Shown piece after piece: positions 17,739 through 28,559 of a stretch of 47,775 bases of DNA. Source of the stretch: an uncultured Alphaproteobacteria bacterium. Lineage in GTDB: Bacteria > Pseudomonadota > Alphaproteobacteria > Geminicoccales > Geminicoccaceae. Below the pieces are notes generated by a model that saw only the letters and a program-made list of their open reading frames with translations, made no database searches and had not been told where the DNA came from. Each line of letters begins with the position of its first letter. Within the stretch, counting starts at the first letter, position 1. The DNA is taken from assembly GCA_902826935.1 (NCBI GenBank), contig CADEGR010000009.1, positions 1 to 47,775 on the forward strand, written 5' to 3'. Both the position numbers and the translations under genes were made by a program.

Positions 17739-18230
17739 TCAATCTTCGGGTCCGCGCCGCCGCAAATTCTCATACGGCTTGCCGTCGCGATGCGTGTAGA
17801 TCGCCGGTTCGCCATCCGCCGGGGCCACCAGGTCCAGTCCCGGATAGTCGGTGGCGTCGCCGGCGCGCCGCGAGCCGATTTCCAGGACCAGGGCCGGCGC
17901 CGCGCCACGGTTCTGCAGGCAATGGCCGTCCGGATCGCCGGCCTTGAATCCGGCGGCGTCGCCCGCCCGCAAGCGCTCCTCGCCAGCCTCGGTGACCAGC
18001 GTCACCTCGCCTTCCAGGACATAGACGAACTCGTCTTCCTTGGTATGCCAGTGCCGCTGGCTCGACCAGGCGCCGGGCGGCAGGGTCAGGAGGTTGACCC
18101 CGAACTGGGTCAGGCCAGCGGCATCGCCGAGCGGCCGGCGCGCCCGCGCCCGGCAGGGCTGATCGTAGGGATCTGGATACAGCGTGCCGACGATCGAGGC
18201 GATCGCGGCGAGATCAAGCTTCTTGGCCAT
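17739..18230 (-). CDS. Cupin-domain protein
   Basis: A 163-residue single-domain cupin. The first metal motif is visible as H-W-H-T-K-E-D-E-F-x-Y-V-L-E-G and the second as GDPDGHCLQN. The N-terminal part (LYPDPYDQPCRARARRPLGDAAG) is typical of small mannose-6-phosphate-isomerase-like cupins of unknown substrate. The ATG at 18230 is chosen from the family-like N-terminus MAKKLDLAAIA; GGA lies about 10 nt upstream. It follows phaA by 129 nt on the same strand but has no obvious link to PHA synthesis. It could be a metal-binding sensor or a small isomerase. Confidence 0.8.
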   Translation of the reverse strand: MAKKLDLAAIASIVGTLYPDPYDQPCRARARRPLGDAAGLTQFGVNLLTLPPGAWSSQRHWHTKEDEFVYVLEGEVTLVTEAGEERLRAGDAAGFKAGDPDGHCLQNRGAAPALVLEIGSRRAGDATDYPGLDLVAPADGEPAIYTHRDGKPYENLRRRGPED

Positions 18231-18359
18231 GCGCCGGTCCCCGAAAAGGAGGTGCGATGGCCCTGCTTGTCGCCCGCCGCCCGGCGCTTGGCAAGGCGGC
18301 GGGCGGCGCAACCCGGCCCGACCAGCACTGCGGCGCTGGCCAGGCCGTCGGGTCTCAGC

Positions 18360-19544
<1,185 letters not shown>

Positions 19545-19666
19545 CTAGATGGCGGCTTCGACGAGCCCTCGGCCGACCGCAGGGCCGACCGCCTCGGCGC
19601 GGATCAAGCCCCGCTCCCCAACGATCCGCCCTTAAGATAGGAGATCGAGCCAGGCACCACTAGAAG

Positions 19667-20776
19667 CTATCTTTGCAACGCAGCAATCTGCCGCAACCAG
19701 CCATGCAGCGCGGTCTGGAGCGTCCGGCTGGCGCGCTGGCCGACGATCATGCCGAGATGGCCGCCCATGGGCTCGACCAGCTGCGGCGCTGGCAGCTGAC
19801 GGGCCAGGGCCAGGGCCGATTCGGGCGGCACGATCCGGTCCTCGGTCGGGATCGCCACCAGGCAGGGCATGGTCAGCCCGGCCGGCCGGATGGGCACGCC
19901 ATCGACTTCCCAGCAGCCGCGCGCCGGGCGGTTCTCGGCATACCAGTCGCGCAGGCAGCTGCTGGCCACCCCGGCGCCTAGCGGCACGCCATCGTTCAGC
20001 CAGTCCTCCAGGGCCACGAAGGCGGTGGCCGCCGGCCCGGCCGGATCGAGCTGGGCAAAGCGGGCGAACTTGCGCGGCACCTGGAGCGGCTCCAGGCTCG
20101 CGAACCAGCTCTGCAGCAGATCGACCGGCAGCCCGCCCAGGCCGCCCGCGACCTGCTCCAAAGCCTGCGCCGCGCTCGCCAGCAGGGCCGGCGGCCACTG
20201 GCCGGCATGGAAATCCCAGGGCGTCGCGAGCAAAGCCAGGCCGGCGACCTGATCCGGCTGGCGGACCGCCGCCGCAGCCGCCAGGAGGCCGCCCATGCAG
20301 TAGCCGAGCAGGATCGGGCGCCGGCCGCTCGTCTGACCGAGCCAGCCGAGCGCGGCTTCGATCCGCGCCACGATGTAGCGCGCCAGCGGCCAGCGCCGCT
20401 CCTCCGGTCGCGCCTCGCCCCAATCCAGCAGCAAGGGCCGCAGGCCGAGCGCCGTGAGCGGCCGCAGCAGGCTGGTCTCAGGCGTCAGATCCAGCACGTA
20501 GCCGCGGTTGATCATCGAGGGAACCGCCAAGATCGGCCAGCCATCGGCCGGGCCGTAGTCCCACAGCCGCGTGCTGCCGGCTTGCCACACCACCGCAGCC
20601 GCGGGCGGCGGGCGGCGGTAGCCATGGGCGCGATAGGCCTGGACGCCCTGCAAGAAGGCCAGGAGGTCCGGCCGCTGGCGCGCCCAGGCCAGCTGGGCCT
20701 GCAGGACATGCAAAGCGAGCGGCCGGGGTCCCAGGCGCTCGCCAGGCCGCGGCGCCGGCTCGAGCCGCAGCGTCAT
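19667..20776 (-). CDS. phaC: Class III-like poly(3-hydroxyalkanoate) synthase
   Basis: A 369-residue alpha/beta-hydrolase-fold PHA synthase. The lipase-like box GYCMGG places the catalytic Cys at C160; D313 (IPTEDRIVPPESAL) and H340 (MGGHLGMIVG) complete the triad. The length is near that of class III/IV PhaC catalytic subunits (about 355) rather than class I (about 590). Class III needs a PhaE partner and class IV a PhaR subunit; neither is seen next to this gene, so the partner is elsewhere or this is a divergent stand-alone form. It lies 131 nt upstream of phaA and is probably co-transcribed. The ribosome binding site at 20776 is weak. Confidence 0.85.
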   Translation of the reverse strand: MTLRLEPAPRPGERLGPRPLALHVLQAQLAWARQRPDLLAFLQGVQAYRAHGYRRPPPAAAVVWQAGSTRLWDYGPADGWPILAVPSMINRGYVLDLTPETSLLRPLTALGLRPLLLDWGEARPEERRWPLARYIVARIEAALGWLGQTSGRRPILLGYCMGGLLAAAAAVRQPDQVAGLALLATPWDFHAGQWPPALLASAAQALEQVAGGLGGLPVDLLQSWFASLEPLQVPRKFARFAQLDPAGPAATAFVALEDWLNDGVPLGAGVASSCLRDWYAENRPARGCWEVDGVPIRPAGLTMPCLVAIPTEDRIVPPESALALARQLPAPQLVEPMGGHLGMIVGQRASRTLQTALHGWLRQIAALQR

Positions 20777-20876
20777 CCAGAGCGGCGGCGGCTGGGAGGC
20801 TGATCGGCGTTAGCCAGACCTTTACCAATGTGCGCGAGCATGGCGGGATCAGTTCCTGGATTCGGGGTGGCGATCG

Positions 20877-22769
20877 ATGCTCATGCAAGCGGCCGCACCG
20901 GCCTTCGGCGCGCCGCCAGACCAAGGCCGGCTTGGCTGGCTCATTCTCGTGCCGCTCCTCTGCCTGGCGCTGCTGCAGGGCCTGATGGCCTGGACCGGCG
21001 CCCTGCCGGTGCACGGCGGCAAGTTCGCCGATCCGGACAGCTACATGCGGCTGACCCGGGTGCTGGCGCTCGATCAGGGGGGTGCCTGGTTCGACGCCCG
21101 CGAGCCGCGGATCAATCCGCCAGACGGTCACCTACAGCATTGGACCCGGCCGGTCGATGGCCTGCTGCTGGCCGGCGCCTGGGTCCTGCAGCCATGGCTC
21201 GGCCTGCGCGCCGGGCTGGAGCTGTGGGCGATGCTGTTCAGCCCGGTCTGCCTGGGCCTGACGCTGCTGGTGGTGGCCTGGGCGGCCAAGCCGCTGCTCG
21301 GCCGCGACGAGCGGATGATCGCCTGCTTCACGCTGCTGCTGCAGCCCTCGATCCTCGCCTATTGCAGCCTCGGCCGCGCCGATCACCATGCCCTTCTCCT
21401 GCTGCTGTGCGCCGGCTTCGTGGGCCTGGTGCTGCGGCTGGCCCAGCGGGCGCGCCGCCCAGCCCAGGCGATCGCCGCCGGCCTGCTCGCGGCGCTCAGC
21501 CTCTGGCTCAGCACCGAAAGCCTGGTGATGATCGCGCTCGGCCTAGGCACGCTCGGCCTGCTCTGGCTGCAGGGTCGCGACCAGCTGCAAGCGCCCCTGC
21601 AGCAGCTCTTGAGCGCCCTGGCGCTGGGCCTGGCGGTGGCGCTCGTGATCGAGCGGGGGCCGGCCGCGTTGGCTGCGACCGACAATGACCGCCTGTCCCT
21701 GGTCCATGTCGCATTGTTCGGGCTCCTGGCCGGCGGCTGGCTGGTGACCGGCCGCGTCCTGGTGGCCTGGCAGGGCCGTCGCTTCGGGCCGCTGCCCTGG
21801 CTGGCGCGGCTGCTGGTCGCGGGCAGCGCGCTGGCGCTGGTGGCCGGGCTCATGCTGTGGCTGTTTCCCAGCCTGCAGCAAGGCGTCCTGGGTCAGGTCG
21901 ATCCGACCTATGACCGCCTGCGGCTGCAGCGGATCCTGGAAATTCAGCCAGTGCTGGCGCTGGCGGAGCTCGATCTCGCCCATCTGGGCGAAGGGCTGCA
22001 TCGCTTCGTGCTGCTGCTCGGGATCAGCTGTGTCGCCCTGCCCTACCTCGCTTGGGCGTGGCGCGGCCTCGATCCGGCCGGGCGTCGGGCCTGGCTGGTG
22101 ATCCTGGCCGGCAGCCTCGCCTATGGGGCGCTGGCCTGCTACCAGGTCCGCTGGGCGGCCTATGCCGAGCTGTTCCTAAGCATTCCCTATGCCGCCGCGA
22201 TCGGCACCGGCCTGCGGCTGCTGGCGGCGCGCCTCCGGCCAGAGACGATGCCGCTGGTCAGGGCGCCGGCGATCGTGGTCGCCTTGCTGTGGTGGGCGCC
22301 GCTCGCGCAGGCGCTGCCTTCGCCCGCGATCGAGACGGCAATCGACCGCTGCCCGATCGGCGCCATCGCGGGCCAGCTGGCAGCGCTCGGCGAGGGCCGG
22401 CCGCGCACCATCATGGCGCTGGCCGACCACGGGCCGGAGCTGCTCTACCGCACCCCCCACAACGTGCTCTCGATCCCCAATCATCGGCCGCAGCCCGGCT
22501 TCGTCGCCACCCACGGAGTGCTGACCGCGACGAGCGATCCCGATGCCCGAGCGATGCTCGAGCAGCACCAGGTCGACTGGCTGCTGCTTTGTCCCGGCCG
22601 GGTCGAAGCGAGCTTCGCCCGGCCAGCGCAAGCGGGGCAGTCGACCTTCCGCGAGCGGCTGCTGACGGGCCAGCTGCCGCTCTGGCTGCGCCCGCTCTCG
22701 CTGACCACGCCACCCGATGCCGATATCCGGCTGTTCACCCGCGTCAGCCCGATGGAGGGCACGCCATGA
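20877..22769 (+). CDS. STT3-like multi-membrane-span glycosyltransferase
   Basis: A 630-residue integral membrane protein with about 12 hydrophobic segments. After the first segment comes HGGKFADPDSYMRL, an acidic metal motif like the first DxD of STT3/PglB oligosaccharyltransferases, and GRADHHALL, like the second-loop D-H-H motif. The C-terminal soluble part (LADHGPELLYRTPHNVLS) resembles the substrate-binding region of that superfamily, but the WWDYG signature is not obvious. It probably transfers a sugar or oligosaccharide from a lipid carrier. Its 3' end overlaps the GT2 gene by 4 nt (ATGA). The start could be at 20877 or the ATG at 20883; GGGGTGG lies upstream. Confidence 0.8.
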   Translation: MLMQAAAPAFGAPPDQGRLGWLILVPLLCLALLQGLMAWTGALPVHGGKFADPDSYMRLTRVLALDQGGAWFDAREPRINPPDGHLQHWTRPVDGLLLAGAWVLQPWLGLRAGLELWAMLFSPVCLGLTLLVVAWAAKPLLGRDERMIACFTLLLQPSILAYCSLGRADHHALLLLLCAGFVGLVLRLAQRARRPAQAIAAGLLAALSLWLSTESLVMIALGLGTLGLLWLQGRDQLQAPLQQLLSALALGLAVALVIERGPAALAATDNDRLSLVHVALFGLLAGGWLVTGRVLVAWQGRRFGPLPWLARLLVAGSALALVAGLMLWLFPSLQQGVLGQVDPTYDRLRLQRILEIQPVLALAELDLAHLGEGLHRFVLLLGISCVALPYLAWAWRGLDPAGRRAWLVILAGSLAYGALACYQVRWAAYAELFLSIPYAAAIGTGLRLLAARLRPETMPLVRAPAIVVALLWWAPLAQALPSPAIETAIDRCPIGAIAGQLAALGEGRPRTIMALADHGPELLYRTPHNVLSIPNHRPQPGFVATHGVLTATSDPDARAMLEQHQVDWLLLCPGRVEASFARPAQAGQSTFRERLLTGQLPLWLRPLSLTTPPDADIRLFTRVSPMEGTP

Positions 22770-23770
22770 CCGCGCCGGGCAGGCTGCTGATCATCCAGAT
22801 CCCATGCTTCAACGAGGCCGGGACCCTGGCGATCACCCTGGCAGCCCTGCCTCGCCAGCTGCCGGGCTTTGCCCGGGTCGAATGGCTGATCATCGATGAC
22901 GGCAGCACCGACAGGACGGCCGAGATCGCCCGCGCGGCCGGCGCCGACCACATCCTGCATCTCGGCCGCAACCGGGGGCTGGCCAGGGCGTTCACGGCCG
23001 GCCTCGCCGCCGCGCTCGAGCTGGGCGCCGACGTGATCGTCAACACCGATGCCGACAACCAATATTGCGCGAGCGACATCCCGAAGCTGCTCGAGCCGCT
23101 GGTAACGGGCGATGCCGACTTGGTGATCGGCGCCCGCCCGATCGCCGACACGCCGCATTTCTCCGCGCTCAAGAAGGCCCTCCAACGGCTCGGCAGCAAG
23201 GTGGTGAGGCATGCCTCGCGCACGGCGGTGGTCGATGCCTCGAGCGGCTTTCGCGCCTTTTCCCGCGCGGCCGCCCTCCGGCTGCGAGTCCATGGCGCCT
23301 ACACGTACACCCTGGAAACCGTGATCCAGGCCGGCAGCCAGGGGTTGAACATCGCGTCGGTGCCGATCCGCACCAATCCCGATCTGCGGCCATCCCGCCT
23401 GGTGCGCAGCATCCCGAGCTATGTGCTGCGCTCGGCCGGCACGATCATGCGCAGCCGGGCGATCTACTGGCCGGCCCGCATGCTGCTCGCCGCCGCCGCG
23501 GCGACCGCGACGCTGGGCCTGGCCAGCCTGGCGCTGCATGCCTGGCTGGCGCCTTCGGCCGATCCGGCGCTGGCCCTGGTCGGCGCGATCCTGCTCGGCA
23601 CCGGACCTGTGCTCGGCGCCCTGGCGCTGATCGCCGATTTGATCGCGATCAACCGCCATCTTTTGGAGAAGCTGCTCCTGGCGGAGCGCGATGTCGCGGC
23701 GCTCGATGCACGCATCCAGCGGCTGCCGATCGAGACCGAGCCAAGCCACTCGCACGCCTCGGCTGCCTGA
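22766..23770 (+). CDS. Family 2 glycosyltransferase (DPM1/undecaprenyl-sugar type)
   Basis: A 334-residue GT-A enzyme. N-terminal motifs are IQIPCFNEAGTL, WLIIDDGSTDRT (first acidic motif), LGRNRGLARAF, and VNTDADNQY as the DxD metal site. Two hydrophobic segments near the C-terminus (about 238-260 and 268-292) anchor it. This architecture is that of polyprenyl-phosphate sugar synthases, which would feed the STT3-like transferase encoded just upstream. Start overlap (ATGA) with that gene indicates coupled translation. Confidence 0.88.
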   Translation: MTAPGRLLIIQIPCFNEAGTLAITLAALPRQLPGFARVEWLIIDDGSTDRTAEIARAAGADHILHLGRNRGLARAFTAGLAAALELGADVIVNTDADNQYCASDIPKLLEPLVTGDADLVIGARPIADTPHFSALKKALQRLGSKVVRHASRTAVVDASSGFRAFSRAAALRLRVHGAYTYTLETVIQAGSQGLNIASVPIRTNPDLRPSRLVRSIPSYVLRSAGTIMRSRAIYWPARMLLAAAAATATLGLASLALHAWLAPSADPALALVGAILLGTGPVLGALALIADLIAINRHLLEKLLLAERDVAALDARIQRLPIETEPSHSHASAA

Positions 23771-23828
23771 TTCGCGCCGCCTGCCGCGCGCCTTGGCCTC
23801 CCGTCCCACCAGCTCGGAGATGCGTCCG

Positions 23829-24473
23829 ATGGTCGCCCAGCCTGTCCAACCCGGTGCTGATCCGGTCGCCGTCGATGACCAGGGCGGCAATCTCTATCCC
23901 AAATACACCAGCGCCAACCCGATCGCCCGCCTGCTGGTCGGCAACTTTCTGCGCTGCTTCGATGAGCTGGTGCGGGCCGCCAGTGCCGGAACCGTCCACG
24001 AGGTCGGCTGCGGCGAAGGCTTTCTCAGCGCCCGGCTCGCGGCGCAGGGCCATGCCGTGCGCGGCAGCGACCGCTCGGCCCGCGCGATCGCGCGGGCGCA
24101 GCAGCAGGCCGCGGCCGCGGGCGCCAGCATCGCCTTCGCGGCGCGGGATCTGTACCAGCTGGACCCGGCGCGCGATGCCGCCGAGCTGATCGTCTGCTGC
24201 GAGGTGCTGGAGCATCTGCCGGACCCGGCCGCTGCCCTGGCAATCCTGCGCCGCCTGGCGCGCCCCTATCTCCTGATCAGCGTGCCCCGCGAGCCGCTCT
24301 GGCGCGTGCTCAATCTGGCCCGCGGCCAGTATTGGCCGGAGCTCGGCAACACGCCTGGCCACCTCCAGCACTGGTCGACCGGCGCCTTGCGGCGGCTGTT
24401 GGCCGAGTTCGTGGTGATCGACCAGCTGCGCACGCCTTTGCCCTGGACGATGGCCTTGTGCCGCGTCGGCTGA
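23829..24473 (+). CDS. Class I SAM-dependent methyltransferase
   Basis: A 214-residue methyltransferase. Motif I is VHEVGCGEGFLSARLA, followed by an acidic residue at the end of beta-2 (VRGSDRS) and a later VCCEVLEHLPDPAAAL block, as in UbiG/glycan-modifying Methyltransf_11-like enzymes. The ATG at 23829 is preferred because GGAG lies about 9 nt upstream; an in-frame ATG at 23820 is too close to that site. It follows the GT2 gene by 58 nt in the same direction, so it probably modifies the sugar or glycan made by this three-gene set. Confidence 0.82.
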   Translation: MVAQPVQPGADPVAVDDQGGNLYPKYTSANPIARLLVGNFLRCFDELVRAASAGTVHEVGCGEGFLSARLAAQGHAVRGSDRSARAIARAQQQAAAAGASIAFAARDLYQLDPARDAAELIVCCEVLEHLPDPAAALAILRRLARPYLLISVPREPLWRVLNLARGQYWPELGNTPGHLQHWSTGALRRLLAEFVVIDQLRTPLPWTMALCRVG

Positions 24474-25080
24474 CGCATCGCTCGGCGCAGGCGACCTGCC
24501 CACCCTGACCGGATCGCCAGGCTTCCGTACCGGCCGCGATCGGTTTGGTTCACGTCCGGAGCTGCGCTAGCGCCCGAGCCGAGGGAATGCCCCCCGCTAC
24601 CGGCCGCGGCCGCGGCGATGCCGCCGGAGCCTCCGGCCGCCGTCAGCCAGCGTCATCAGCGGCCAGAGCAAGCAGCGTGCCGGTGCCATATGGAGATTGG
24701 CCGACCGCCGCGTTGCCCGACCGGCAAGCCAGCCATGTGCCGTCGCCACTGGCGCGCCGGCGCACAACCCCGTATGCCGAAGCGGCCAAGCAGGCCAACG
24801 GGCCAAGCCACGCCGGCGCAAGCAATCAGCCCACTGCGCCTGGTCAGCGGCCGGAGGCTTGCCGGCGGCGGCGGCGCAGAGCAGGATCGGCGCCGGGAGG
24901 TTGCGCCCGACGCCGCCAAGCTCTGCCCGGGCCGATTGATCAGGCCACTGCACCGCGCGGGCTGAACGAGCAATGCTTGGCCCATGACGCCGCCCGTGGC
25001 TGATGGCCCTGTCCGCGCTGTGGCTTGCACCGATCTGTGCCGGTGGCAGCGGCGGCGTGGGGGTTGGAGAGACGACGAGC
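24474..25080. other. 607-bp spacer with no recognised gene
   Basis: Open frames occur on both strands, but they are compositionally Arg/Ala/Gly/Pro-rich, overlap each other and match nothing I recognise. No tRNA, strong terminator or promoter was identified. The GGAG upstream of 25081 near its right end serves the sensor kinase gene. It could be decayed coding sequence. Confidence 0.5.
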
Positions 25081-28000
25081 ATGGCTCGTGATCTGATCGA
25101 GAAGGCCGGGCCGATGCTCGCCGAGGCACCGCTTGATGAACGCCGACCGACGCTCTGGCCGGCGCTCCAGTCGGCGCGCCCGTACTGGCTGCATCTCGCC
25201 CTGTTCTTCCTGGCGTACATCCTGGCCGCCGGCCTCGGCCAGCGGCTGGCGATCATCCCCGGTTACGTGATCTCGTTCTGGCCGCCCGCCGGCCTGTTCG
25301 TGGCGACCTTGCTGACCTGCCCCAGGGTCAGCTGGCCGTGGTGGGTGCTGGCCGGCTGCCTTGCCGAGCTGACCTGCAATGCGCTCTGGTTTCACAATCC
25401 AGTCCCGTTCGCCTTGATCTATTTCAGCGCGAACGCGCTGGAGGCGCTGACCGCCGCCTGGCTGATCAGGCGCTTTGTCGAGGGTCCCTTCCGGCTCGAT
25501 CGGATCGAGGAGGTGGGCGCGTTCGTGATCCTGGGTGCGGGCATCGCGCCGATGGTCGGCGCCACCGTGATTGCGCTCACCGATGCGCTTTTGGGCAAGC
25601 ACGCCTTCACCACCGCCTGGCTCCTGGTGTGGCTGGGCGACGGCACCGGCCTCCTGGTCTCGACGCCGTTGACCTTGGCGGTGGTCCGGGCCTGGCGCGA
25701 GCGGGCGCAGATCCCGCTCGGCCGGCTGATCGAGGTGGCGGTGCTGGTCGTGATCCTGCTCGTGGTCGGGGGCTTATCGTTCACCGGCTATCTGCCGACG
25801 CCCTTCATGACCATGCCGCCTTTGTTGTGGATCGCCGCGCGCTTCCAGCTGACCGGGGCCGCGGCCGCGGTGGCGCTGATCACCTTGCTGTCCGCGCTGT
25901 TCGCCGCCGCCGGCGATGCCCAGCTCGCCGCCCAGCCGGAAATTCTGCATGAGCGGATCGTCATGCTGCAAACCTTCCTGGGCCTCTCGGCGGTGTCGGC
26001 GCTGCTGGTCGCCACGGTCGCCTTGCAGCGGCAGCAGGCGCTCGATCGGCTGAACCAGACCAATGCCGAGCTCGAGACCAGGGTTGCCGAGCGCACCGCC
26101 AATCTACGCGACAGCGAGCGCCGGCTCGCGGCCGTGGTGGCGGCCATGCCGATCGGCCTGGCGCTGATCGACCGGGCCGGCCGCATGCTGGTCGGCAACG
26201 AGGTCTACCAGCGCTATGTGCCGGCCGCGGTGCCATCGCGCGACCCGGCCCAGCGACAGCATTGGGAGGGCTACGCCGCCGACGGCAGCCCCCTTGCGAC
26301 GCAGGATTTCCCAGCGGCGCGGGCCTTGCGCGGCGAGCGGGTGTGGCCCGGCCAGGTGTTCCTGTTCCATGGCGATGCTGGGCGCGGGCCGATCTGGCTC
26401 CGGGTCGCGGCGCTGCCCTTTCTCGACGATGGCGGCAGGATTGTCGGCGCCACCACCGTGATCGAGGATATCGACCAGGAGAAACGGGCAAGCGACGCCT
26501 TGCGGGCGAGCGAGGCGCGGCTGCGCTTGGCCAGCGAGGCGGCCGGCTTTGGCGTATATGAAGTCGATCTGGCGCGGCGGCGCGCGATCTGGTCGCCCGA
26601 GCTGCGGCGGATCGTGGGCCGGCCAGAGCTCGCCCGGGAAGTCAGCTTCGAGCAGGCCATCGCCATCATTCACCCGGAGGATCGAGCCCGGGTGCAGGCG
26701 GAGATGGTGGCGCGCGCCAGCCGCCCGGGCGCTTACGAGATGGAGTTTCGGATCCAGCGCCCCGATGGCAGCCAGCGCTGGGTGCTCGATCGAGGCATGA
26801 CCATGGCGTCGGCAGCGCCCCAGGCGGCCTTGCCGAGCCGCGGCATGGGCATGCTGATCGACATCACCGAGCGCAAGCAGGCGGAGGGGCGCCTGGCCGA
26901 GAGCGAGGCCCGCTTGCGCCATGCGATCGAAGCCGCGGCCTTGTGCGCCTTTGACTGGCAGGCCGACACCGATGGCGTAGTCCGAGCCATGCCGAGCGAT
27001 CCCGGCGCATTCGGCATCACGGCCGCCGAGCTCGGCACCACCGGCGCGCAGGCCGAGGAGCGCCTCCATGGCGACGATCGGCCACGGCTGCGCAGCCTGC
27101 TTGCGGGCCTGACGCCGACAGAGCCCAGCTACAGCGTCGAATACCGGCTGCTGCATCCGGATGGCTACCTGCTCTGGCTGCAGGAAACCGGCCGTGGCGA
27201 GTTCGACGGCTCGGGCCGGCTGGTGCGCCGCTTTGGCGTGCAGCGCAACATCACGGCGCAAAAGCAGCGCGAGGAGCAGGTCCAGCTGCTGCTGCGCGAG
27301 GTCAATCACCGCTCGAAGAACCTGCTGAGCCTGGTCCTGGCGATCGCCCGCCAGACCGCGGCGACCCGGCTGGACGATTTCCTCGAGCGCTTCACCCAGC
27401 GGGTCCAGGCCCTGGCGGCCAGCCAGGAGCTGCTGGTCCGGAACGAGTGGACCGGCAGCGATCTGGCCGAGCTGGTGCGCGCCCAGCTGGCCCATTTCGC
27501 CGATCTGATCGGCCCGCGCATCCAGCTTGGCGGACCACCGCTGCGGGTCACCGCCGCGGCCGCCCAGACGATCGGCATGGCCCTGCACGAGCTGGCGACC
27601 AATGCCGGCAAGTATGGCGCGCTGTCGACCAAATCCGGTCGGATCGCGATCACCTGGGACCTCGAGAGCGCCGGCCCGGACGAGCCCATCTTCACCATGG
27701 GCTGGACCGAGCAGGGCGGGCCGCCCGTCCAGCCGCCGACCCGGCGCGGCTTCGGCTCGACCGTGATCTCGAACATCGTGCGGCTGAGCTTCGATGCCGA
27801 GGTCGAGGTGAGCCACGCCCCGGCCGGCTTGAGCTGGCGCCTGCGCTGCCCCGGCGCCAAGGTCCTGGCGACGCAGGCGGCCAGCCCGCCCCGCGCGCGC
27901 CTGGCGACCGCCTCGTCAGGCCAGGCCGCGGCGCGCGCCCGCATCCTGGTGGTCGAGGACGAGCCGCTGGTGGCGCTCGATATCCTGGCCACGCTCAAGG

Positions 28001-28284
28001 CCGCCGGCTTCGCCGTGATCGGCCCGGCGACCTCGGTCGCTCAGGCCGTGGCCGCGCTGGCCGGCGACGGCTGCGACCTTGCAATCCTGGACGTCAATCT
28101 CGGTCAGGAAACCGCCGAACCGATCGCTGCCGACCTCAGCCGCCGCGGCATCCCCTTCATCATCCTGTCCGCCTACACGCCCGAGCAGCAGCCGGCCGTG
28201 CTCAGCAGAGCGCCTTGGGTCGCCAAGCCGCTCCAACCCGAGCACCTGATCGCCGCCCTCGAGCGCTGCCTCCGGCTCGCCTGA
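25081..28284 (+). CDS. MASE1-PAS-HWE sensor kinase with C-terminal receiver
   Basis: A 1067-residue hybrid. The N-terminal MASE1-type membrane sensor (about 35-310) has about eight spans and starts PYWLHLALFFLAYILAAGLG, with FWPPAGLFVATLL. A coiled segment (ERTANLRDSERRL) and three PAS/PAC modules (about 345-460, 480-600 and 605-730; the second and third end ITERKQAEGRL and NITAQKQREEQ) follow. The kinase core has LLLREVNHRSKNLLSL (phospho-His), HELATNAGKYGALS (N box) and GWTEQGGPP (the W-x-E of HWE kinases). A C-terminal receiver has VVEDEPLVALD and acceptor Asp in LAILDVNL. HWE kinases often govern light, redox or general-stress pathways in alphaproteobacteria. The ATG at 25081 has GGAG upstream. 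Confidence 0.9.
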   Translation: MARDLIEKAGPMLAEAPLDERRPTLWPALQSARPYWLHLALFFLAYILAAGLGQRLAIIPGYVISFWPPAGLFVATLLTCPRVSWPWWVLAGCLAELTCNALWFHNPVPFALIYFSANALEALTAAWLIRRFVEGPFRLDRIEEVGAFVILGAGIAPMVGATVIALTDALLGKHAFTTAWLLVWLGDGTGLLVSTPLTLAVVRAWRERAQIPLGRLIEVAVLVVILLVVGGLSFTGYLPTPFMTMPPLLWIAARFQLTGAAAAVALITLLSALFAAAGDAQLAAQPEILHERIVMLQTFLGLSAVSALLVATVALQRQQALDRLNQTNAELETRVAERTANLRDSERRLAAVVAAMPIGLALIDRAGRMLVGNEVYQRYVPAAVPSRDPAQRQHWEGYAADGSPLATQDFPAARALRGERVWPGQVFLFHGDAGRGPIWLRVAALPFLDDGGRIVGATTVIEDIDQEKRASDALRASEARLRLASEAAGFGVYEVDLARRRAIWSPELRRIVGRPELAREVSFEQAIAIIHPEDRARVQAEMVARASRPGAYEMEFRIQRPDGSQRWVLDRGMTMASAAPQAALPSRGMGMLIDITERKQAEGRLAESEARLRHAIEAAALCAFDWQADTDGVVRAMPSDPGAFGITAAELGTTGAQAEERLHGDDRPRLRSLLAGLTPTEPSYSVEYRLLHPDGYLLWLQETGRGEFDGSGRLVRRFGVQRNITAQKQREEQVQLLLREVNHRSKNLLSLVLAIARQTAATRLDDFLERFTQRVQALAASQELLVRNEWTGSDLAELVRAQLAHFADLIGPRIQLGGPPLRVTAAAAQTIGMALHELATNAGKYGALSTKSGRIAITWDLESAGPDEPIFTMGWTEQGGPPVQPPTRRGFGSTVISNIVRLSFDAEVEVSHAPAGLSWRLRCPGAKVLATQAASPPRARLATASSGQAAARARILVVEDEPLVALDILATLKAAGFAVIGPATSVAQAVAALAGDGCDLAILDVNLGQETAEPIAADLSRRGIPFIILSAYTPEQQPAVLSRAPWVAKPLQPEHLIAALERCLRLA

Positions 28285-28384
28285 AATGCGGCGCGGTGCG
28301 CGGCAATACCGGTCACTGAGCAGCATTCACCCGCCCACCCGGCAGCAAGCCCAAGCCGGCGGCATCTCGGAAGCCTGATTTGCT

Positions 28385-28459
28385 TGGTGCCGGAGAGAGG
28401 ATTTGAACCTCCGACCTACTGATTACGAATCAGCCGCTCTACCCCTGAGCTACTCCGGC
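28385..28459 (-). tRNA. tRNA-Thr (anticodon CGT)
   Basis: Read on the minus strand, the gene begins GCCGGAG and ends CTCCGGC-A-CCA, giving a perfect 7-bp acceptor stem, discriminator A and an encoded CCA. The D arm (AGCTCAGGGGTAGAGC), T arm (GTCGGAGGTTCAAATCCTCTC region) and anticodon loop TTCGTAA are canonical. Anticodon CGT reads ACG (Thr). 72 nt without CCA. It is a stand-alone tRNA between the sensor kinase and the glycosylase gene; no integrase is nearby. Confidence 0.95.
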
Positions 28460-28559
28460 GAAGCCGATGGCCGCTGGTGCCGCGGCGGGGCGGCGGTAGG
28501 GTAGCGGCTTCGGCAGGGTGCGGTCGATCTAGCATGTGGGCGGAGGGGGGGCAAGCGGG

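Noticed and set aside
24545-25003. A 152-codon plus-strand frame in the spacer before the sensor kinase
   Set aside because: Low-complexity Arg/Ala/Pro composition, overlapping frames on both strands and no recognisable motif.
28385-28459. The tRNA-Thr gene as an attachment site for an integrated element
   Set aside because: No integrase, no repeat of the tRNA 3' end seen nearby, and neighbouring genes look ordinary.
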